A stretch of DNA of 16,046 nt. Source: CAZECE01 sp964510525 (lineage in GTDB: Bacteria; Pseudomonadota; Gammaproteobacteria; Pseudomonadales; JANQJO01). Positions 13,347 to 16,046 of this stretch are shown in pieces (the stretch's first letter is position 1; every line of letters starts with the position of its first letter). The translations under genes and the position numbers were made by a program. Below the pieces are notes generated by a model. That model saw only the letters and a program-made list of their open reading frames with translations, was not told the DNA's origin and made no database searches. Location: positions 1-16,046 of the forward strand of contig CAZECE010000040.1 of assembly GCA_964510525.1 (NCBI GenBank), written 5' to 3'.

Positions 13347-15727
13347 GTTATCAAGATCGCTTTACTTGGTTGTGGCGTTTAGGTGAAAACTGTTTGGCGC
13401 ATAAAGATGGAGCCGTCTCTTTAATGTTTCGTTGGCAAGGCATTCAGTCTGCAATGCAAACCCAAGAGAACATCAATAGCGCCTATCAAAACTATCGTTT
13501 GTTTTTGCGCTGTTTTGATACAGGTTATGTGGTTGAGAATCATTTTTGGCGTTCGTTTGATCCGAATAAAGTGGATGGTTATCGAAAGCGTACCGATGCA
13601 ATGGAAAGAGGGCATCAGTTTGGCCGCTTTGTGCGAGATGAAATGGCTAATTTCATGGCTAGCTATAGTATGACCAATGAAGTTGCCTACGTGGTCACCT
13701 TGCTACCTTCAGCGAGATTTAAGTTTCTAACCGCAACTAAAAAGCTAAAAAAACAGCGTGTTTGGGCTGAGCAGCTGATTCATAAAGTTCGATCAACATT
13801 GACCTATTTAAATAACAGCGAATTGTTGTCTAACGATGAATATCTACAAAAAATAACTCAATCAGCACGACCAGATGTTTATGCATTAAATCGAGAATTA
13901 CAATACAGTGATCGCTTTTTGTTGAACCATCAATTAATCAATACCAAGCCAGAATTAGATGGTGATCTGATTAAAGTCGGTCAGTCCTATTTTTTGCCAA
14001 TCTTATTGGCTTTTTACCCGGAACAATGTCCCGCAGGCTGGTTTGATCGGTTGGCTGATCAGCCCAATGTTGAAATGCATGTCAGCCAAATTATTGAACC
14101 CTTGGATACGCGTGGCGCGATTCGCGCTTCTCATAATGAAGAACGTAAAAGTATTAGCCGCTCGGAAACGTCATCTGCCGATTATATGGATGGCAAAGCA
14201 GGCGATCACGCTGCGTTTAAACAATTTGTAGCGGACCATGATTTAGAGGTATTTCGTAATACCTATATTTTGACCTTGACCTCGCAAAATAAAGAGTATT
14301 TGTTAGAAGAATCTGAAAACGTCATTAAGCAATTACAAAAAGAGACACAGGTTCGTTATGGTAAGCATTTTAATTTTTTGCACTATCGAGTGGCGTTACC
14401 AGGTCAGGGTTATCAAGCTAAGTTCAAGCGCCCTGATCATGAAATTTTGATTTCAAATATGGCACCGATCATTACCTATGATTGTGGTGTAGAAAATCCT
14501 TCTGAGATTCGTCTGTCCAGTACATTAGAAGTAGTGGGTTTTGATACGCCAGAAGGCAAACCCTACCATGGATTAACGGCCGCTAAGACTAATTCGGGCA
14601 AAAGTTTGGATAAGGTGGTGACTATTGCTGAAACTTTTCCATTAGGTCGTGATTGGTACATTGCTGAAGTAGGCGGTGAACACGGCGGATCCTATCAATG
14701 GGTTGTTGAAGCCTATGGCGGCACCTATACCCGCATTGACCCTGATAAGACCGTGATAAATCCATTTCCGCCTTACGAGGATGCGAAAATGGATGCCGAT
14801 TTAGAGGCAGGAGAATGGCCGCTTGATACTCACTTAACCAAACCCACGTTGCATACCATTGCCTTTATTTTAGTAGGCGAAACTCGAGACCTTACCGTAT
14901 TTGAATTGGAGGTTGCCGAGTTTGCGATGCAATCAATGTATGTTGTGCCTGAAGACAAATATGCGCCAAATTTTGCTGATTTTCTACAGTCAATGAAAGA
15001 ATTAAAATCAGCCTATGAAGGCAAACAAGCGGCCGTATTAATCAGCATGATCGAACATGTCGATTCTTTCTTAAAAGGTCCGCATGGTCGTATCTTCAAA
15101 CAGGATGATAACCTCATCATAAGTGATGGTATTACAGGGGTTGATTTCAGACCTCTTGTGACCAGTGGTAACACGGAGCTTTTAAAATTCTATATCACTT
15201 TTGTGGGTATGCGGTATGCGCAAAAAGCTTATGCGTCGATGCGCTTATCGACAATCATGTTTGATGAAATTCAAGAGTGTACCCGCTACGCTCCCAAAGA
15301 AACGACTAACTTAGTGGACCAAATTGTGCGGATGGGACGCAAAGATGCAGGCAGTTTTGATGGCATTTCACAAGACATTAACGCATTGAAAATAGGGGCG
15401 ACCATCAGTCAGGTATCTCGAGTCAGTTTGCTGTATATGGAATCGGGAAAAGAAGAAGCGGTAGCCTGTTTTCCCAGCTTGCCACAACCGGCTATAGAGA
15501 CATTTAACAGTTTTCAATCACCCGCGGACTGGGGCTTTAGAGAAGCCATTCGTTTGTTTGAATCCAAAGCGTACCATTTAAGGTTGATGTTCCCCCAAGC
15601 TTTAATTGATCTTGGTGATACCTTTTCACCAAGAGTGTGCGCTTTAAAAAAACAAATTGCTGAAATCACCCAGGACCCATTAGAGCGGTTAAAGCTCTTT
15701 GATCAAAAGAGGTATCAGGATGCTTAA
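13343..15727 (+). CDS. virB4: VirB4/TraC-type conjugative ATPase
   Basis: This 794-residue ATPase powers pilus assembly and substrate transport at the base of the conjugation channel. The N-terminal 400 residues are the VirB4-specific domain; the ATPase core follows. The Walker A segment is AKTNSGKS (414-421), where alanine replaces the usual first glycine; lysine and serine are kept. Walker B is TIMFDE (637-642), followed by IVRMGRKDAGSFDGISQDI (661-679), the typical GRK...Q motif of the family. Length is close to that of F TraC and VirB4. The start overlaps the previous stop (ATGA) with GAGG 6 bases ahead, and its own stop overlaps the next gene by 8 bases. The VirB4 assignment is firm. Confidence 0.9.
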   Translation: MSYQDRFTWLWRLGENCLAHKDGAVSLMFRWQGIQSAMQTQENINSAYQNYRLFLRCFDTGYVVENHFWRSFDPNKVDGYRKRTDAMERGHQFGRFVRDEMANFMASYSMTNEVAYVVTLLPSARFKFLTATKKLKKQRVWAEQLIHKVRSTLTYLNNSELLSNDEYLQKITQSARPDVYALNRELQYSDRFLLNHQLINTKPELDGDLIKVGQSYFLPILLAFYPEQCPAGWFDRLADQPNVEMHVSQIIEPLDTRGAIRASHNEERKSISRSETSSADYMDGKAGDHAAFKQFVADHDLEVFRNTYILTLTSQNKEYLLEESENVIKQLQKETQVRYGKHFNFLHYRVALPGQGYQAKFKRPDHEILISNMAPIITYDCGVENPSEIRLSSTLEVVGFDTPEGKPYHGLTAAKTNSGKSLDKVVTIAETFPLGRDWYIAEVGGEHGGSYQWVVEAYGGTYTRIDPDKTVINPFPPYEDAKMDADLEAGEWPLDTHLTKPTLHTIAFILVGETRDLTVFELEVAEFAMQSMYVVPEDKYAPNFADFLQSMKELKSAYEGKQAAVLISMIEHVDSFLKGPHGRIFKQDDNLIISDGITGVDFRPLVTSGNTELLKFYITFVGMRYAQKAYASMRLSTIMFDEIQECTRYAPKETTNLVDQIVRMGRKDAGSFDGISQDINALKIGATISQVSRVSLLYMESGKEEAVACFPSLPQPAIETFNSFQSPADWGFREAIRLFESKAYHLRLMFPQALIDLGDTFSPRVCALKKQIAEITQDPLERLKLFDQKRYQDA

Positions 15728-16046
15728 CAGAATTTTTTTGGTGTTTGTTTTTATGATGCCTAATCTCGGCTTTGCGTTTAGTGATGGCTCGGGTTGGAAA
15801 ATAGTGGCACAGCTTACCTCATTGTTAAAGTTAGCTAATGAGCATCTGGATCAGGCTAAGCAAAATCTTGACGTGCAAAAACGCCTAGAAAAAATGGCGG
15901 TTGCCAAAGAAATTAAAAAAACGACCGAACTAGCCGATGATCTTAGCGATTTATTGAATGAAATTGATCGCAGCATTGATCACTTTGACTATGAACCGCA
16001 ACAGAGTATTGCTGAAATTCGAAGTGAACTCAATACGCTGGTCGAT
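15720..16046 (+). CDS. Secreted coiled-coil transfer protein, VirB5/TrbJ-like (cut by window end)
   Basis: An ATG at 15720 overlaps the virB4 stop by 8 bases, with AGAGG 7 bases ahead, and opens a frame that runs without a stop to the right edge (109 codons). Residues 1-20 are a signal peptide (MLNRIFLVFVFMMPNLGFAF). From about 35 to 109 the sequence is charged and helical with a coiled-coil look (LANEHLDQAKQNLDVQKRLE). A periplasmic coiled-coil protein right after VirB4 fits VirB5 or TrbJ, the minor pilin or adhesin group. The end of the gene is missing, so the family call is tentative, but the frame itself is convincing. Confidence 0.7.
   Translation, partial: MLNRIFLVFVFMMPNLGFAFSDGSGWKIVAQLTSLLKLANEHLDQAKQNLDVQKRLEKMAVAKEIKKTTELADDLSDLLNEIDRSIDHFDYEPQQSIAEIRSELNTLVD

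Overview
The window looks like the replication, partition and early transfer region of a conjugative plasmid (or plasmid-like mobile element) from a moderately AT-rich gammaproteobacterium. The evidence is a Rep-type initiator followed by 19 iterons and a DnaA box, a divergent parA-parB-RHH partition operon, and a plus-strand type IV secretion operon (coupling protein, pilin-like protein, VirB3-like protein, VirB4 ATPase, VirB5/TrbJ-like secreted protein). No host housekeeping gene, rRNA or tRNA was seen. The host assignment is inference from protein character only.

Layout. 1-142 is a dense structured block, possibly the body of an IscB-type omega RNA (HEARO) with no nuclease gene beside it. 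305-2372 (minus) is a two-gene cassette: a Schlafen-AlbA_2/GHKL-ATPase protein and a protein made only of the DNA-binding and C-terminal parts of ParB. 2690-5277 (minus) is the partition operon parA-parB-RHH; a near-identical 23-bp palindrome (TTTTGTCCGG-nnn-CCGGACAAAA) lies both upstream of parA and between parA and parB. 5550-6380 (plus) is the replication initiator gene. 6391-6983 is the iteron origin, built from two related modules that each begin with an inverted iteron. It is followed by an AT-rich stretch of repeated TAAAAG and then a run of small TTCG-loop hairpins. 7578-7966 (minus) is the wreck of an AbiEii-type nucleotidyltransferase toxin gene. 8090-8640 is a gene-free, repeat-rich control region in front of the transfer operon, and the most likely place for an oriT or regulatory sites.

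8642 to the right edge (plus) is one compact operon. It opens with three genes for DNA-binding proteins: a winged-helix/nuclease-like protein, a ParB-like protein, and a second winged-helix protein that appears to be a degenerate paralogue of the first. The coupling ATPase and the channel genes follow, joined by ATGA-type overlaps. No relaxase lies in the window. The three-gene DNA-binding head of the operon may be relaxosome or regulatory machinery of a little-described kind. It is the best candidate here for an undescribed system, together with the truncated-ParB/AlbA_2 cassette and the orphan structured RNA.
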